Positions 8,640-18,134 of a stretch of DNA of 64,000 bases are shown here, piece by piece. The stretch covers positions 62,001 through 126,000 of the forward strand of contig CAYVTD010000001.1 in assembly GCA_964454445.1 (NCBI GenBank), read 5' to 3'. This stretch comes from CAYVTD01 sp964454445. Its GTDB lineage: Bacteria > Bacteroidota > Ignavibacteria > Kapaibacteriales > UBA2268. Under the pieces are notes generated by a model, which searched no databases, was not told where the DNA came from, and saw only the letters and a program-made list of their open reading frames with translations. Numbering within the stretch: position 1 is the first letter of the stretch; every line of letters begins with the position of its first letter. Made by a program: the position numbers and the translations under genes.

Positions 8640-9764
8640 CTATAACCACTTGTCTCCATTGTTTTTTTGGAGATTTGATACGCATTTTTTCACATCTTGA
8701 ACCTTGTTTTTCGGGCAAATCATTATCGCATCTTCAGAAGCAACAATAACCATATCTTCGAGCCCGGCACCAGCCACCACTATTTTTTTATCAGTATTAT
8801 TAATTATTATGGAATTTTTACAGTCAATCAGGGATGTTGGACCTTCTATGATATTTCCATTATTATCTTTTGTCTTTACCCGTTCTAATGAATCCCAGGA
8901 ACCAACATCATCCCATTTGAAAAGTGCTTTAGAAACAACAACCCTTTCCGCTTTTTCCATCAAGGCATAATCGATAGATTCGTTAGGAAACGATTCAAAA
9001 ATGGGTGCTATTTTCTCATAAGCATCAGGATAGGCAATATCTGTCCGATTCCTGTATAAATCCGTCATAATATCAATTTGCTCGCCAACCTCAGGGAAAT
9101 GATTTTTCATAGCTTCTGTAAATACATCAGACCTCCAAAAAAACATTCCACTATTCCATAAAAAATTACCACTGTTAATAAAAATCTCTGCTGTCTTTGC
9201 ATCAGGCTTCTCTCGAAAACTGATAACAGGTTTTATAAGTTCCGTGTCTGGCTTATCATCGAACGGTTCGGCAACCTCAATATATCCATAGCCTGTTTCG
9301 ACACGCCAAGGAGTTATTCCAATCGTTGCAAGCACTGGACGCTTTTCCACATATTCAAAAGTTGCTTTCACTGTCTTAATAAAGCCATCATTAGGATAAA
9401 TTATCTGGTCGGCAGTTAAAACCGCTATTGAGATCTCCTCTGCACTATATTTTTCAGCATAACGACACATAATAAATGCCGCTCCAAGCGCCAAACATGG
9501 AGCAGTATTGCGTTTATATGGTTCTGCTACTATGTTTTCAGGTGGCAACATCGGCAGAGTTCTACGTATTTGTTCGAGCAACTGCCTGCCTGTAATAATA
9601 AAAATGTCTTCAGGCGCTATCAAGGGACTAATACGCTCAATGCTATCTTCGAGCATTGTTTTATCAGATGCAAGTTTCAATAATTGTTTTGGTTTATTGC
9701 GTCTGCTAATGGGCCAGAAACGCTCGCCCGAGCCGCCTGCCATAATAATTGCTGTTCTTTTCAT
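8640..9764 (-). CDS. manC: Mannose-1-phosphate guanylyltransferase
   Basis: Makes GDP-mannose from mannose-1-phosphate and GTP, a precursor for surface polysaccharides. The 374 residues begin with the nucleotidyltransferase signature MAGGSGERFWPISR (residues 8-21). Later come AEPYKRNTAPC, which is typical of ManC, then FREKP and GNFLWNSGMFFW, and a WDDVGSWDSL stretch. The length fits the single-domain form without the C-terminal isomerase domain. It lies between an O-antigen ligase/polymerase-like gene (99 bp upstream) and the TPR-CHAT gene (abutting), so it probably belongs to a surface-glycan transcript. Confidence 0.93.
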   Translation of the reverse strand: MKRTAIIMAGGSGERFWPISRRNKPKQLLKLASDKTMLEDSIERISPLIAPEDIFIITGRQLLEQIRRTLPMLPPENIVAEPYKRNTAPCLALGAAFIMCRYAEKYSAEEISIAVLTADQIIYPNDGFIKTVKATFEYVEKRPVLATIGITPWRVETGYGYIEVAEPFDDKPDTELIKPVISFREKPDAKTAEIFINSGNFLWNSGMFFWRSDVFTEAMKNHFPEVGEQIDIMTDLYRNRTDIAYPDAYEKIAPIFESFPNESIDYALMEKAERVVVSKALFKWDDVGSWDSLERVKTKDNNGNIIEGPTSLIDCKNSIIINNTDKKIVVAGAGLEDMVIVASEDAIMICPKNKVQDVKKCVSNLQKNNGDKWL

Positions 9765-9863
9765 AATTCAATTCAAAAAATTATTATTTGTTTGCAAAAA
9801 ATTTTATATATCTCATATAATTGACATAACAAATTATTATAAGATTTATTTTTAATATACTAT

Positions 9864-11303
9864 CTAACTTCCCGTTTTTTTAAGGAAAGACATTACAGTA
9901 GCCAGCTGCAATCGAAGCGGAGTTTTGAAAATCGAAATAGTTAAAAACTGCCCGCCTTCATCGATGGAAGCTTTATTTATTATTGCTAGAACTATTGCCA
10001 TAGGTGCCCATAATCCAGTATTTACAAGATTGTTGCCAGAAATAAAATTGACAACAAATTGCAAGAGCATAACGTAAAACAGAATACCAGTCATTCGTCG
10101 CTGTTCAATTGGATAATTCTTATAATTTGAATGGTTTATGATATAACGGATAGTGATGGCAAACAGCGAGATAAAAAATCCAATAAAAGCAAGAAAACCA
10201 AGCAAACCCATTTCGGATAAAGCCGCCAGGCTGGAGTACATTGGAAAGCCAATTTTACTGTATTTTTCGTAAGAAGTTAGCCCTATCCCAGTGCCAAGCA
10301 CAGGATGGTTCATCCAGATTTTCATCGATTCGCCAATATAATCACGCCGCATACCATAAGATTCACCTACGGTAACCGACTTTTTCCCTGTGCTGAAATA
10401 TAGAATTCCTTCTAAGCGGTCGCCAAAAAGCTCGAGCACACTCTGACTGGAATACGCCTTGACAAAGATATCTGCACCTATTATTAAAATTGCTCCTGAT
10501 GCCAACATTATCAACATAGTCCTTAGTTTATTCTTCACACGCTCAAATAAAAAAATAGCTGATATTACAAGAGCTATCCCGACCATACCTGTCAATGAAA
10601 AAGCAAGAAAAAGACCTAACAAACCCCATATAAAAGCAAAAATAGTTAGAAACCTTGATTTTATAAATCTACCCGTTTTTTGCACAAAGGGTACAATAAT
10701 AAAAATCATAATATAAACATTAAAAGAAGCAAGGGCTGATGGTTCAGGAAAAAATGAAGTTGCACGGAAAAAATTCTCATAACGCAAACTTAATTGCTTA
10801 AACTCGCTTTCTTCGAGAAAGCCACGGCTAAGCAAAGATACATTTGAAGATTCAAGCCAGGCAAATGGCAAATCCAAAGCCCGTGCTATTATCTGATATA
10901 TTCCAAAGATGTTTATAAAAATTGATACTATTATCCATATTTTTATACCGCTTTCCCATATTTTCGTTTTCATCGGAAAAACACCTGCCGAAAAGGCAAA
11001 AGTGGTCAGAAATAAAAAATGTAGCAAAGTTTTAAAATATTGCACTATCATCTCAGAATTTCCAACAAACAAAGGTCTCAAGCCCGACAAGAAACTGCTG
11101 AAAACAAGCAAAAGAAAAAAAAGCCATACTGGATTGAGCGACAAACGCAACTTAACTCCATCCCAAGCTACTTGCTTTATAACCAACAAAATAAAGGCTA
11201 TCATACACAACTCGAAATAAGTTACACCGTAGTTTCCCACAGCGAACGCTTGAAATGACTCTGAGAACAGAGCCGCTACGAGTATGGGTACGAGTATCGG
11301 CAT
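9864..11303 (-). CDS. O-antigen ligase/polymerase-like membrane protein
   Basis: A 479-residue polytopic inner-membrane protein with about 11-12 hydrophobic segments. The signature of the O-antigen ligase (Wzy_C/WaaL-like) family is the periplasmic loop with HPVLGTGIG around residues 335-343, flanked by a long hydrophilic region (about 270-355). Such proteins polymerise or transfer lipid-linked sugar repeats at the periplasmic face. The neighbouring GDP-mannose gene supports a glycan role. Sequence alone cannot separate ligase from polymerase. The start ATG has no obvious Shine-Dalgarno. Confidence 0.8.
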   Translation of the reverse strand: MPILVPILVAALFSESFQAFAVGNYGVTYFELCMIAFILLVIKQVAWDGVKLRLSLNPVWLFFLLLVFSSFLSGLRPLFVGNSEMIVQYFKTLLHFLFLTTFAFSAGVFPMKTKIWESGIKIWIIVSIFINIFGIYQIIARALDLPFAWLESSNVSLLSRGFLEESEFKQLSLRYENFFRATSFFPEPSALASFNVYIMIFIIVPFVQKTGRFIKSRFLTIFAFIWGLLGLFLAFSLTGMVGIALVISAIFLFERVKNKLRTMLIMLASGAILIIGADIFVKAYSSQSVLELFGDRLEGILYFSTGKKSVTVGESYGMRRDYIGESMKIWMNHPVLGTGIGLTSYEKYSKIGFPMYSSLAALSEMGLLGFLAFIGFFISLFAITIRYIINHSNYKNYPIEQRRMTGILFYVMLLQFVVNFISGNNLVNTGLWAPMAIVLAIINKASIDEGGQFLTISIFKTPLRLQLATVMSFLKKTGS

Positions 11304-11369
11304 TTATTTTTTTTAACCATGGTCTGACTAATCATTTTAATTATCGAAAGATGTAGCTTTAGCTAATTC

Positions 11370-11377
11370 AAATTTAA
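11370..11377 (-). promoter_or_regulatory. Possible -7 element for the glycan/CHAT operon
   Basis: On the minus strand TAAATTTG matches TAnnTTTG, 66 bp upstream of the ATG at 11303. A TTG lies 17 bp further upstream, shorter than the usual 19-21 bp, so the match is partial. Confidence 0.3.
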
Positions 11378-11447
11378 AAAAAATATGTTAAAGCAAGAAA
11401 ACTTGTGGATTATTTAAAAATATTTGCTATATTTATTAATATTATTT

Positions 11448-11471
11448 TAATCAGATAATAAATTCTGATTA
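11448..11471. promoter_or_regulatory. Inverted repeat upstream of the nitric oxide reductase gene
   Basis: TAATCAG (11448-11454) and CTGATTA (11465-11471) form a perfect 7-bp inverted repeat around a 10-bp AT spacer, 63 bp before the start codon. Size and place suit a dimeric-regulator operator. It does not match the FNR/NNR form TTGAT-N4-ATCAA, and no regulator gene is adjacent. Confidence 0.35.
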
Positions 11472-11534
11472 TAATCGTAATATTTTAAATATCTATTATT
11501 CTAACTAATGTAACACTAATAACAGGATTGCTTT

Positions 11535-13757
11535 ATGGAGACTTTTTTCGACAAATTAATGAGCAGGAAAAAACTATTTACTGCTTTCTGGCTAAGCGCC
11601 ATTGTAATGACTGCGGCATTAGTGTATTATTCAGCAACACTAATCAAAGAGGTGCCGCCTATTCCAAAAGAAGTGAAGTCGGCAGACGGTGAAGTTCTTT
11701 ATAATTATAACGATATTGTCACCGGAAAATCCTACTTCCAACAGTTCGATTTGCAGGATTACGGCACTTTGCTCGGCATGGGTGCATATCTTGGACCTGA
11801 TTATCCTACCCTGTTTTTGCACAAAAGAGCCGAGTTTCTCTATAAATTTTATGCAACTGAACTTTTCGGCAAACAATGTAAACAATTGACAGCAACCGAA
11901 AAAGGTGCCGTAAAGGCAAAAACTATCGAAGATTTCCGTAAAAAGACAATCCTTTCTGAGGGTACTGTCAATTACACTCAGGCATCAACAGAAGCTTATC
12001 ATAAAAACAAAGAATATATTGTTGATTTTCTAGTTAACGGCAACAAAAGTCTGGGCTATCCCGGCGGCGTAATCCATCTCGAAGAAGCAGAAAAGATAGC
12101 TGATTTCTTTGACTGGTCGCAATTAGTAGCAACAACAATTAGGCCCGGAACTGACAGAACCTGGTCTAACAACTGGCCCAACGAACCAATGATTGACCAA
12201 AACTCTCTCTGGAGCAATGTTATTTGGTCATTATTCCAATTGCTAGCCCTATGGACATTAACTATTTTTGTTTTTTATTTGCTATATGAATATATAATTA
12301 AAAAAGAAAATGATTACGAGCTTGAAAAACCATTTGTTATAACATCGCTTTTCCCTTCCCAGTTGAAATTACTAAAATATATACCAATAGTTACCCTGTT
12401 TTTCGTATTGCAAACTATTATTGGTGGTTATATCTCCCATATTTACACGGTACCTTCAGAAGATTTCATCATACCACAGTCAATTTTGCCATTTAACATT
12501 TTCCGGGCATTGCACATAAATATTGCAATAATATGGGTAGCTATCGGCTGGTTGGTTGGAGGTCTGTTCATAGCACCTCTGGCAGGCGGCAAGGACTTGA
12601 AATTCCCTTGGCTTGTTGATATACTTTGGATAGCTCTACTTGTTGTTGGCGCAGGTGGGTTGGTAGGTATTTATATGGGTGGAACAGGTCAATTAAGAGA
12701 TGTTTGGTTTTGGCTCGGAAATGAAGGTCGCGAATATCTGAACTTGGGCAGAGTCTGGGATATCGGGCTTGTCGTCGGACTTGTGCTTTGGTTCTTAATG
12801 GTTTTTTCAACAATACGAAAAGCAAAGGGCAACAATATTCTTATCGGCACTATCATCTGGTCTGCCTTTGGCGTTGCAACCCTTTACATCGCAGGAATGA
12901 TGCCAATACACAAAATTTTCCCGAACTATACCATTGATGACTATTACCGCTGGTGGGTAGTCCATCTTTGGGTAGAATTGACCTTTGAACTTTTTGCAGC
13001 AGGAACGCTTGCTTATCTTGCCGTATCATTGGGCTTGGTGGCAAGGAGAATCGCCGAAAAAGTCATGCTTTTCGAATTGGTATTAATAGCTTTCTCAGGC
13101 ATACTCGGTATTGGTCATCACGTATGGTGGCAAGGCACAGACGAGTATTGGGTAGCGCTAGGCAGTATTTTCTCTTCTTTAGAGCCTCTTCCGCTGGTTT
13201 TGCTAATGATTCACGCTTGGAAGGAATACAAACACACTGTTTCCATGGGAAAGGACTTTGCATTTACGGTACCATTCTTCTGGCTGACTGGCTCGGCGTT
13301 TTTAAATTGGCTCGGTGCCGGTTTCTTCGGAATGGTTATCAACTTGCCTATTGTTAATTATTATGCACACGGCACATATTTGCTTATTCCCCATGGTCAT
13401 GTCGCCTTGTTGGGTGCTTTTGGATACATCTCTATTGCATTCGTTTATATTACATCAAGGGCAAATGCACTTGCTAAGGGATTACGTTGGAGCGACAAGC
13501 CGGGCAAATGGGGCTTTTGGCTAGTAACTATCGGCGTTGTCTTATTTGCAATTCCCAATTTGATCGTGGGCTTGGCGCAAGCAGAGGTTTCTCACGATCT
13601 TGGATATTATTTTGCACGCTCACGCGAAGTTATTGAAGCTCATAGTTTCTGGCTTTGGTCTCGCTTGCTTCCCGATTCTATGATTATCATCGGCGCTGGA
13701 ATTGTATTTCTTGATTTGTTTTACAAAACATTTCTTGCTAAAAAAGCTTCCGACTAA
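11535..13757 (+). CDS. norZ: Quinol-dependent nitric oxide reductase (qNOR)
   Basis: Reduces two NO to N2O with electrons from quinol, in the inner membrane. The 740 residues form one N-terminal anchor helix (about 15-37), a periplasmic domain (about 40-215) and about 13 further helices. The periplasmic domain is cytochrome-c-like in fold but has no CxxCH, which is the qNOR rather than cNOR arrangement. Metal-ligand candidates are visible: H327 in RALHINIAIIW, H477 and E481 in HLWVE, H528-H529 in GIGHHVWW, and the HGHVALLG stretch for the haems. No norC, norD or norQ is near. The gene stands alone with its own terminator, which suggests NO detoxification rather than a full denitrification operon. 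ATG follows an AT-rich leader with a candidate operator. Confidence 0.95.
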   Translation: METFFDKLMSRKKLFTAFWLSAIVMTAALVYYSATLIKEVPPIPKEVKSADGEVLYNYNDIVTGKSYFQQFDLQDYGTLLGMGAYLGPDYPTLFLHKRAEFLYKFYATELFGKQCKQLTATEKGAVKAKTIEDFRKKTILSEGTVNYTQASTEAYHKNKEYIVDFLVNGNKSLGYPGGVIHLEEAEKIADFFDWSQLVATTIRPGTDRTWSNNWPNEPMIDQNSLWSNVIWSLFQLLALWTLTIFVFYLLYEYIIKKENDYELEKPFVITSLFPSQLKLLKYIPIVTLFFVLQTIIGGYISHIYTVPSEDFIIPQSILPFNIFRALHINIAIIWVAIGWLVGGLFIAPLAGGKDLKFPWLVDILWIALLVVGAGGLVGIYMGGTGQLRDVWFWLGNEGREYLNLGRVWDIGLVVGLVLWFLMVFSTIRKAKGNNILIGTIIWSAFGVATLYIAGMMPIHKIFPNYTIDDYYRWWVVHLWVELTFELFAAGTLAYLAVSLGLVARRIAEKVMLFELVLIAFSGILGIGHHVWWQGTDEYWVALGSIFSSLEPLPLVLLMIHAWKEYKHTVSMGKDFAFTVPFFWLTGSAFLNWLGAGFFGMVINLPIVNYYAHGTYLLIPHGHVALLGAFGYISIAFVYITSRANALAKGLRWSDKPGKWGFWLVTIGVVLFAIPNLIVGLAQAEVSHDLGYYFARSREVIEAHSFWLWSRLLPDSMIIIGAGIVFLDLFYKTFLAKKASD

Positions 13758-13820
13758 GCTGTAGAATCTGACTAAGTTTATTTTTAATCAGTTTTTATCC
13801 CAAACAGGATAAAGCTTACA

Positions 13821-13866
13821 AAAAAACCTTATTGTTCGCATCAATCGCGGATAATAAGGTTTTTTT
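13821..13866. terminator. Rho-independent terminator after norZ (bidirectional)
   Basis: AAAAAACCTTATT (13821-13833) pairs with AATAAGGTTTTTT (13853-13866) around a loop of about 19 bases that holds further GC pairs. T-runs flank both sides, so it can act on either strand. Confidence 0.85.
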
Positions 13867-13899
13867 ATTATTTATCATTGTTTATAAAGGAACAAATAA

Positions 13900-13986
13900 A
13901 TGCAAACTCAAAAATATGAAGGGTATATCTGGATAGCTGATGATTTCAATTAACCGCTCTATGAGTTCAAAGAGTATATGCCTTAA
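13900..13986 (+). pseudogene. Short ORF or gene remnant after norZ
   Basis: ATG at 13900 follows AAAGGA with 8 bp spacing and reads MQTQKYEGYIWIADDFN, then TAA, then continues in frame as PLYEFKEYMP before a second stop. The good ribosome-binding site and protein-like composition suggest the 5' stump of a lost gene. It is too short to assign, and chance is possible. Confidence 0.3.
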
Positions 13987-14026
13987 AATATTTAATAGAT
14001 ACCCAGATTCTACAAAAAATCTTTTT

Positions 14027-15640
14027 CTATAAAGCTTTTTTCGTTGTCTTCCTGTCTTTGATATGGTAAATCACTTCTCGAAGTTCATATTTTGGTTTTT
14101 CTTCTGGTTTGGGAGGTCGCGAAACAACTATTTCGGTGGTCTCGAGTTTCACTTCACTGCCCCATAAATACTCCAGTCCGATAAGAACTTCAGGAACATA
14201 TTGCTTAACTAATTGCTTACCTTCGAACTTATGCTTGAGATAGAGTGTTTTTTCGTTTGTTTTTTCCAGATTGACTTCGATGACAGGAGGATGGTAGAGC
14301 GAATCGAGAAGCATTTGCTTGTAGTCCTCAGCTTTTCGACTTTTAATGTAATATTCAATAGTGCCTCTTTGTTCATTTAAACGCTGCCCGACAGTGAAAA
14401 GGTCGTGCATATCGACAAAATCCTGATCGACGAATGTATTGATTAGCATAAAATCAGAGAAATTTGAGCGAAGTGCGAAAATGGCTTCCCTTCCTTTTCC
14501 TGTGTTCTGATCAAACTCGTCGCGATATTCAATGCCATAATGCTTTTGAAAATAATATTGCAACTTCCCTTTGTTTGCAAGCTCTTCGACATATTGTATC
14601 AATCGAAGTCCGATAGCATAAGGATTAAGCCCAATTCTTGTCAATGAAGTAACGCCGGCATTGGTTTTCGAATAGGCAATCTCGTGACCCTTGATTTGCT
14701 CGTCGCTTCTGAAAAGCATATCATGCCAATAGCTTGCCCAGCCCTCGTTTATTATTTTCGAGCGTATTTGCGGTGCAAAATACATCGAAGTATTGTGGAC
14801 GATGGTCATCACCGACTTCATCCACGAATTCTTTTCTATGGCTAGCAAAGGCGAATTATCGCGAATAAATTCAAGAATGTCGCTATAATGCTCCACATTT
14901 ACTCTGCTGCTTTCTTTTTCGAAAAGTGCATCAAACTCCGGGTACTTCCCTCTAACTTCAGAGAAAAACAATGATTCGGCGATAACAGGATCGGCATCAA
15001 CCAAGGCATTATAGCGAGCCACCTCGTTGTATATCTCGTGCGAACGTACTTGCTTGATTTCCTGTAAAAAAACATCAAAATAAAAACTTAGCCGAGCCGA
15101 AGCATCTTTTTCTGTTGGAAATTGCATTTTGGAGACCTTTTGGAAATATCCACTGATATTGTCAATGCTCCGGCTAAATTCCAAACTATAATCTGTCCAT
15201 CTGCCATATTCGCTTCGCAGATTGGCAATTAGACGTTTGTCTGCAAGTGCCTGCCCAACAAAATCGTCGTTCCAGGTATGCTCGAAAAGCAAATTATTTT
15301 GGAAAAAGTCGATATGTCCTAAAACATGATAAAAAATCATTGTGTTGAGCCAATCGGGATTGTTGTCGTTATAAAATGAAATCGCTGGACGCGAATTAAT
15401 GACTGTTTCATAAGGGTTGGAAGGATATAGCTTGTATTTCCCATATTCTTTCAGAACCTCGACATCGTGTACCCAATAATCGTAAAGTGTTGGTATCATT
15501 ACCTTTGGCGAAAGCTCGAGCATATCCCTGTTGGTAACAATGTATTCCAAACTTTCGTCGTCGAAATGCAAACCGGCTTGTCGGGCAATTGCCTTGCAAT
15601 TCTCCATTATTTGCTTAGTTCTTTGATTGATAAGCTCCAT
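14027..15640 (-). CDS. spoVR: SpoVR family protein
   Basis: A 537-residue cytoplasmic protein of the SpoVR/YcgB family. These are widespread in non-sporulating bacteria, and their biochemical role is not established. Family features seen are the N-terminal AIARQAGLHFDD stretch, the NTSMYFAPQIRSKIINEGWASYWHDML segment (about residues 285-312, which I read as the conserved core) and the LNPYAIGLRLI region. In E. coli the homologue YcgB is coregulated with the PrkA-type kinase YeaG and with YeaH under stress. A PrkA-like gene lies 30 kb away in this window, but no YeaH-like gene is seen. It follows the enoyl-CoA hydratase gene by 38 bp on the same strand and is probably cotranscribed. ATG follows AAGGG at a rather long spacing. 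Confidence 0.93.
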   Translation of the reverse strand: MELINQRTKQIMENCKAIARQAGLHFDDESLEYIVTNRDMLELSPKVMIPTLYDYWVHDVEVLKEYGKYKLYPSNPYETVINSRPAISFYNDNNPDWLNTMIFYHVLGHIDFFQNNLLFEHTWNDDFVGQALADKRLIANLRSEYGRWTDYSLEFSRSIDNISGYFQKVSKMQFPTEKDASARLSFYFDVFLQEIKQVRSHEIYNEVARYNALVDADPVIAESLFFSEVRGKYPEFDALFEKESSRVNVEHYSDILEFIRDNSPLLAIEKNSWMKSVMTIVHNTSMYFAPQIRSKIINEGWASYWHDMLFRSDEQIKGHEIAYSKTNAGVTSLTRIGLNPYAIGLRLIQYVEELANKGKLQYYFQKHYGIEYRDEFDQNTGKGREAIFALRSNFSDFMLINTFVDQDFVDMHDLFTVGQRLNEQRGTIEYYIKSRKAEDYKQMLLDSLYHPPVIEVNLEKTNEKTLYLKHKFEGKQLVKQYVPEVLIGLEYLWGSEVKLETTEIVVSRPPKPEEKPKYELREVIYHIKDRKTTKKAL

Positions 15641-15678
15641 CTTCTAACCCTTATTTGATAATAATAAAAAAAACAGCT

Positions 15679-16461
15679 TTATCTGCCTTTAAATTCAGCT
15701 TTTCTCTTCTCAAGAAATGCTTTAGTTCCTTCTTTGAAATCTTCAGTGCCGCAAGTTCTGCCAAATACTTTCGATTCGTAATGCAAACCATCGAGTTCAG
15801 AAAGATATTCCGATGCATTGACACATTCCACAGCAGCAGAAAGAGCAAGCGTGCCTTTCGATAGAAGTAGATAAACAAATTCCTCGACTTTTGCCATCAA
15901 TTCTTCTGGCTTATAGACAGCATTTACCAGACCAATACGAAGAGCCTCGTTGGCATCGACCATATTAGCAGAAAGAATAAGCTCCATTGCCTTTGCCTTG
16001 CCAACTATCCGTGGAAGTCGCTGAGTGCCGCCATAACCAGGAATTATGCCAAGATTGACCTCTGGCTGTCCCATTTTTGCATTCTCAGAGGCAAAACGCA
16101 TTTGGCAGGCAAGAGTCAATTCACAACCACCACCAAGAGCAAACCCATTAACAGCTGCAATTGTTGGTATATTCATCTGAGCAAGCCGTTTCATTACATT
16201 AGAGCCATAAGCGGAGAAAAAACTACCGGTGATGCCATCTGATTCGTGCAATTCCTTGATGTCTGCACCTGCTGCAAACGCTTTAGCTCCTGATCCGGTA
16301 AGCACAAGAGCTTTTATTTCAGGGTCGTGCTGCACAAGCTTGAAGCAATCGTCAAGATCGTCGAACATTTGTTTGTTCAGTGCATTCAACTTGTCGGGAC
16401 GATTAAGTGTGATTAAAGCCCAGCCGGCTTTTTTCTCGAAGATAATGGTTTCGTAGTTCAT
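15679..16461 (-). CDS. Enoyl-CoA hydratase (crotonase family)
   Basis: Hydrates the double bond of 2-enoyl-CoA in fatty-acid or amino-acid breakdown. The 260 residues carry the complete crotonase active site: the oxyanion-hole stretches FAAGADIKEL (about 62-71) and LGGGCEL (about 109-115), and the two catalytic glutamates E114 and E134, 20 residues apart as in mitochondrial enoyl-CoA hydratase. GIIPGYGGTQRLPR follows. Both glutamates favour a true hydratase over an isomerase; the substrate chain length is not evident. It has one of the clearest Shine-Dalgarno sites in the window (GGAGG, 4 bp before ATG). SpoVR follows on the same transcript. Confidence 0.93.
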   Translation of the reverse strand: MNYETIIFEKKAGWALITLNRPDKLNALNKQMFDDLDDCFKLVQHDPEIKALVLTGSGAKAFAAGADIKELHESDGITGSFFSAYGSNVMKRLAQMNIPTIAAVNGFALGGGCELTLACQMRFASENAKMGQPEVNLGIIPGYGGTQRLPRIVGKAKAMELILSANMVDANEALRIGLVNAVYKPEELMAKVEEFVYLLLSKGTLALSAAVECVNASEYLSELDGLHYESKVFGRTCGTEDFKEGTKAFLEKRKAEFKGR

Positions 16462-16600
16462 CTTTCCTCCTAAAGTTTAAAAAATTAATCTTAAAATCAA
16501 TAATCAAAATTTTGTAATTTGCATTACAAACAACTAAATTAATAAAAAAACTTATATTTTATATGATCGAACTTGTTTTTTTTTATCATAAACAACGAAA

Positions 16601-17971
16601 ATGACATTTAAGTTATTGAAATATAATAGACTCCTTTTCTTGAAGCCAGCATTGCTTCCAATCCTATTTGTTCTTTTGTTTTTTTCTTACTTTTCAACAT
16701 CAAAATCGAAATCTGAGTTAATTACCGAGCAGGAGCTTGCCAAAGGAGCTATTTATAAGAATTATTATGTAACAACACATGGAAAAACTCATAGTGTGCA
16801 TGTTGTCGAATTGGATTTAAAGGCAAAAAACGTCCAACTCAAAGTATTGAAAGCAAAGGACTTGACCGACGAATTGATGAAAATCCACGATATTGCCAAC
16901 TGGCACGATTCGCTTAATATTGGCACTGTTATCGCCGCTATCAATGCTAATTTCTGGCGTGCCTATACCAATTATCCTATCGGTCCAACAGTTATCGATG
17001 GAGAGCCTGTAACAATGAGCAGCTACAAGCAATGGTCATCAGGTTTTTTCGACATAGATGGCAGGCTCTATATTGACGCTTTTCGACTAAATGCCGAGCT
17101 AATCCTGCCTAATGGTCAATCATTACCGATAAATAGCGCCAACCATCGTCGCGATTCTACTGAAAATGTATTATATAATCGTTTTGCAGGTCATTTTGTG
17201 CCTCGCATTCATACCCGCGATATGAAATCAGCTGTTTCGGAATCGCTCGAAGATTCTTTATTCAATGATTCCACCGAAATAGAATATCAAATGGAAGAAT
17301 TAATGGCAACAATAGCCGAAGAGAAACGATTGTCGAATGCCGAGCATTCCTATACAAAAATTGCTTTAAAGTATCTCGACAAACCGGTGATTAACAAGGA
17401 AATTGAATGTCAGGTGGTAAGCATTGGCTCTGGCTCTGTCGAAATACCTGAAAATGGCTGTGTTATTTCTCTAAGCCCTGACTCAAAATTCTTTATTGGT
17501 AATAGACCTGGTATTTTCAAGCTAAGAATTCTTACAAACCAATATCAGAATATCCTTTTCAAAAATGCAGTTTGCGGTACTCCCCGACTTGTCAGACAAG
17601 GTATAGCCAAACACGAGGCTTATGAAGAAGGCTCGAAAGGCAGGCGCTTTATTCACAAGATGCTCCCACGAACTGCTATTGGCACCAATAAAGACAAATC
17701 CAAGGTTTTCCTCGTCGCTATTGAAATTGGAAGCAGAAGCGAATCTACTTCTGGAGCCAATTTAGAGCAGCTCGCAGACATTATGAAGCAAATCGGTTGC
17801 CATGAGGCAATGAATCTCGATGGGGGCGGTTCGACAACAATGATTGTCGATGGTTATAATGTAATTTATAAATCCAATCCTTTTCACTCCAGAAGAATTG
17901 CTGTCGCTATTGCAATCGTAGAAACAAATTTCGAGAATAATCTATTGAAGGATTGGTTTAAAGACAAATAA
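16601..17971 (+). CDS. Exported phosphodiester glycosidase-like protein (NAGPA domain)
   Basis: A 456-residue protein with an N-terminal signal anchor (about residues 15-32) and a C-terminal phosphodiester glycosidase domain. That domain is named for mammalian N-acetylglucosamine-1-phosphodiester alpha-N-acetylglucosaminidase. The signature is clear: AINANFWR (about 108-115), PRTAIGTNKD (about 360), and NLDGGGSTTMIVDGYNV near residues 405-421. The middle (about 170-320) is less conserved and holds an acidic helical stretch. Such bacterial proteins act on cell-wall or exopolysaccharide phosphodiesters, but this one's substrate is unknown. The gene stands alone, divergent from the hydratase gene, with 268 bp of AT-rich leader to the next gene. 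Confidence 0.82.
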   Translation: MTFKLLKYNRLLFLKPALLPILFVLLFFSYFSTSKSKSELITEQELAKGAIYKNYYVTTHGKTHSVHVVELDLKAKNVQLKVLKAKDLTDELMKIHDIANWHDSLNIGTVIAAINANFWRAYTNYPIGPTVIDGEPVTMSSYKQWSSGFFDIDGRLYIDAFRLNAELILPNGQSLPINSANHRRDSTENVLYNRFAGHFVPRIHTRDMKSAVSESLEDSLFNDSTEIEYQMEELMATIAEEKRLSNAEHSYTKIALKYLDKPVINKEIECQVVSIGSGSVEIPENGCVISLSPDSKFFIGNRPGIFKLRILTNQYQNILFKNAVCGTPRLVRQGIAKHEAYEEGSKGRRFIHKMLPRTAIGTNKDKSKVFLVAIEIGSRSESTSGANLEQLADIMKQIGCHEAMNLDGGGSTTMIVDGYNVIYKSNPFHSRRIAVAIAIVETNFENNLLKDWFKDK

Positions 17972-18134
17972 TTTTCTCAGGCTATTTAATATAGCTTGTT
18001 GTTCAATTAACAAATGTAACTTTTCTTCGCTTCAAAACGTCTTTATATTTATAATTATTACAAGAAAAAAAGTTTTGTAAGAATAATAGAATTTGTTTAT
18101 TTATTTATTTAAATTATTCAATACACAAATTTTG

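Noticed and set aside
12568..12825. Open minus-strand frames inside norZ and many similar frames inside other genes
   Set aside because: They are antisense shadows of well-supported genes, with no ribosome-binding site or domain.
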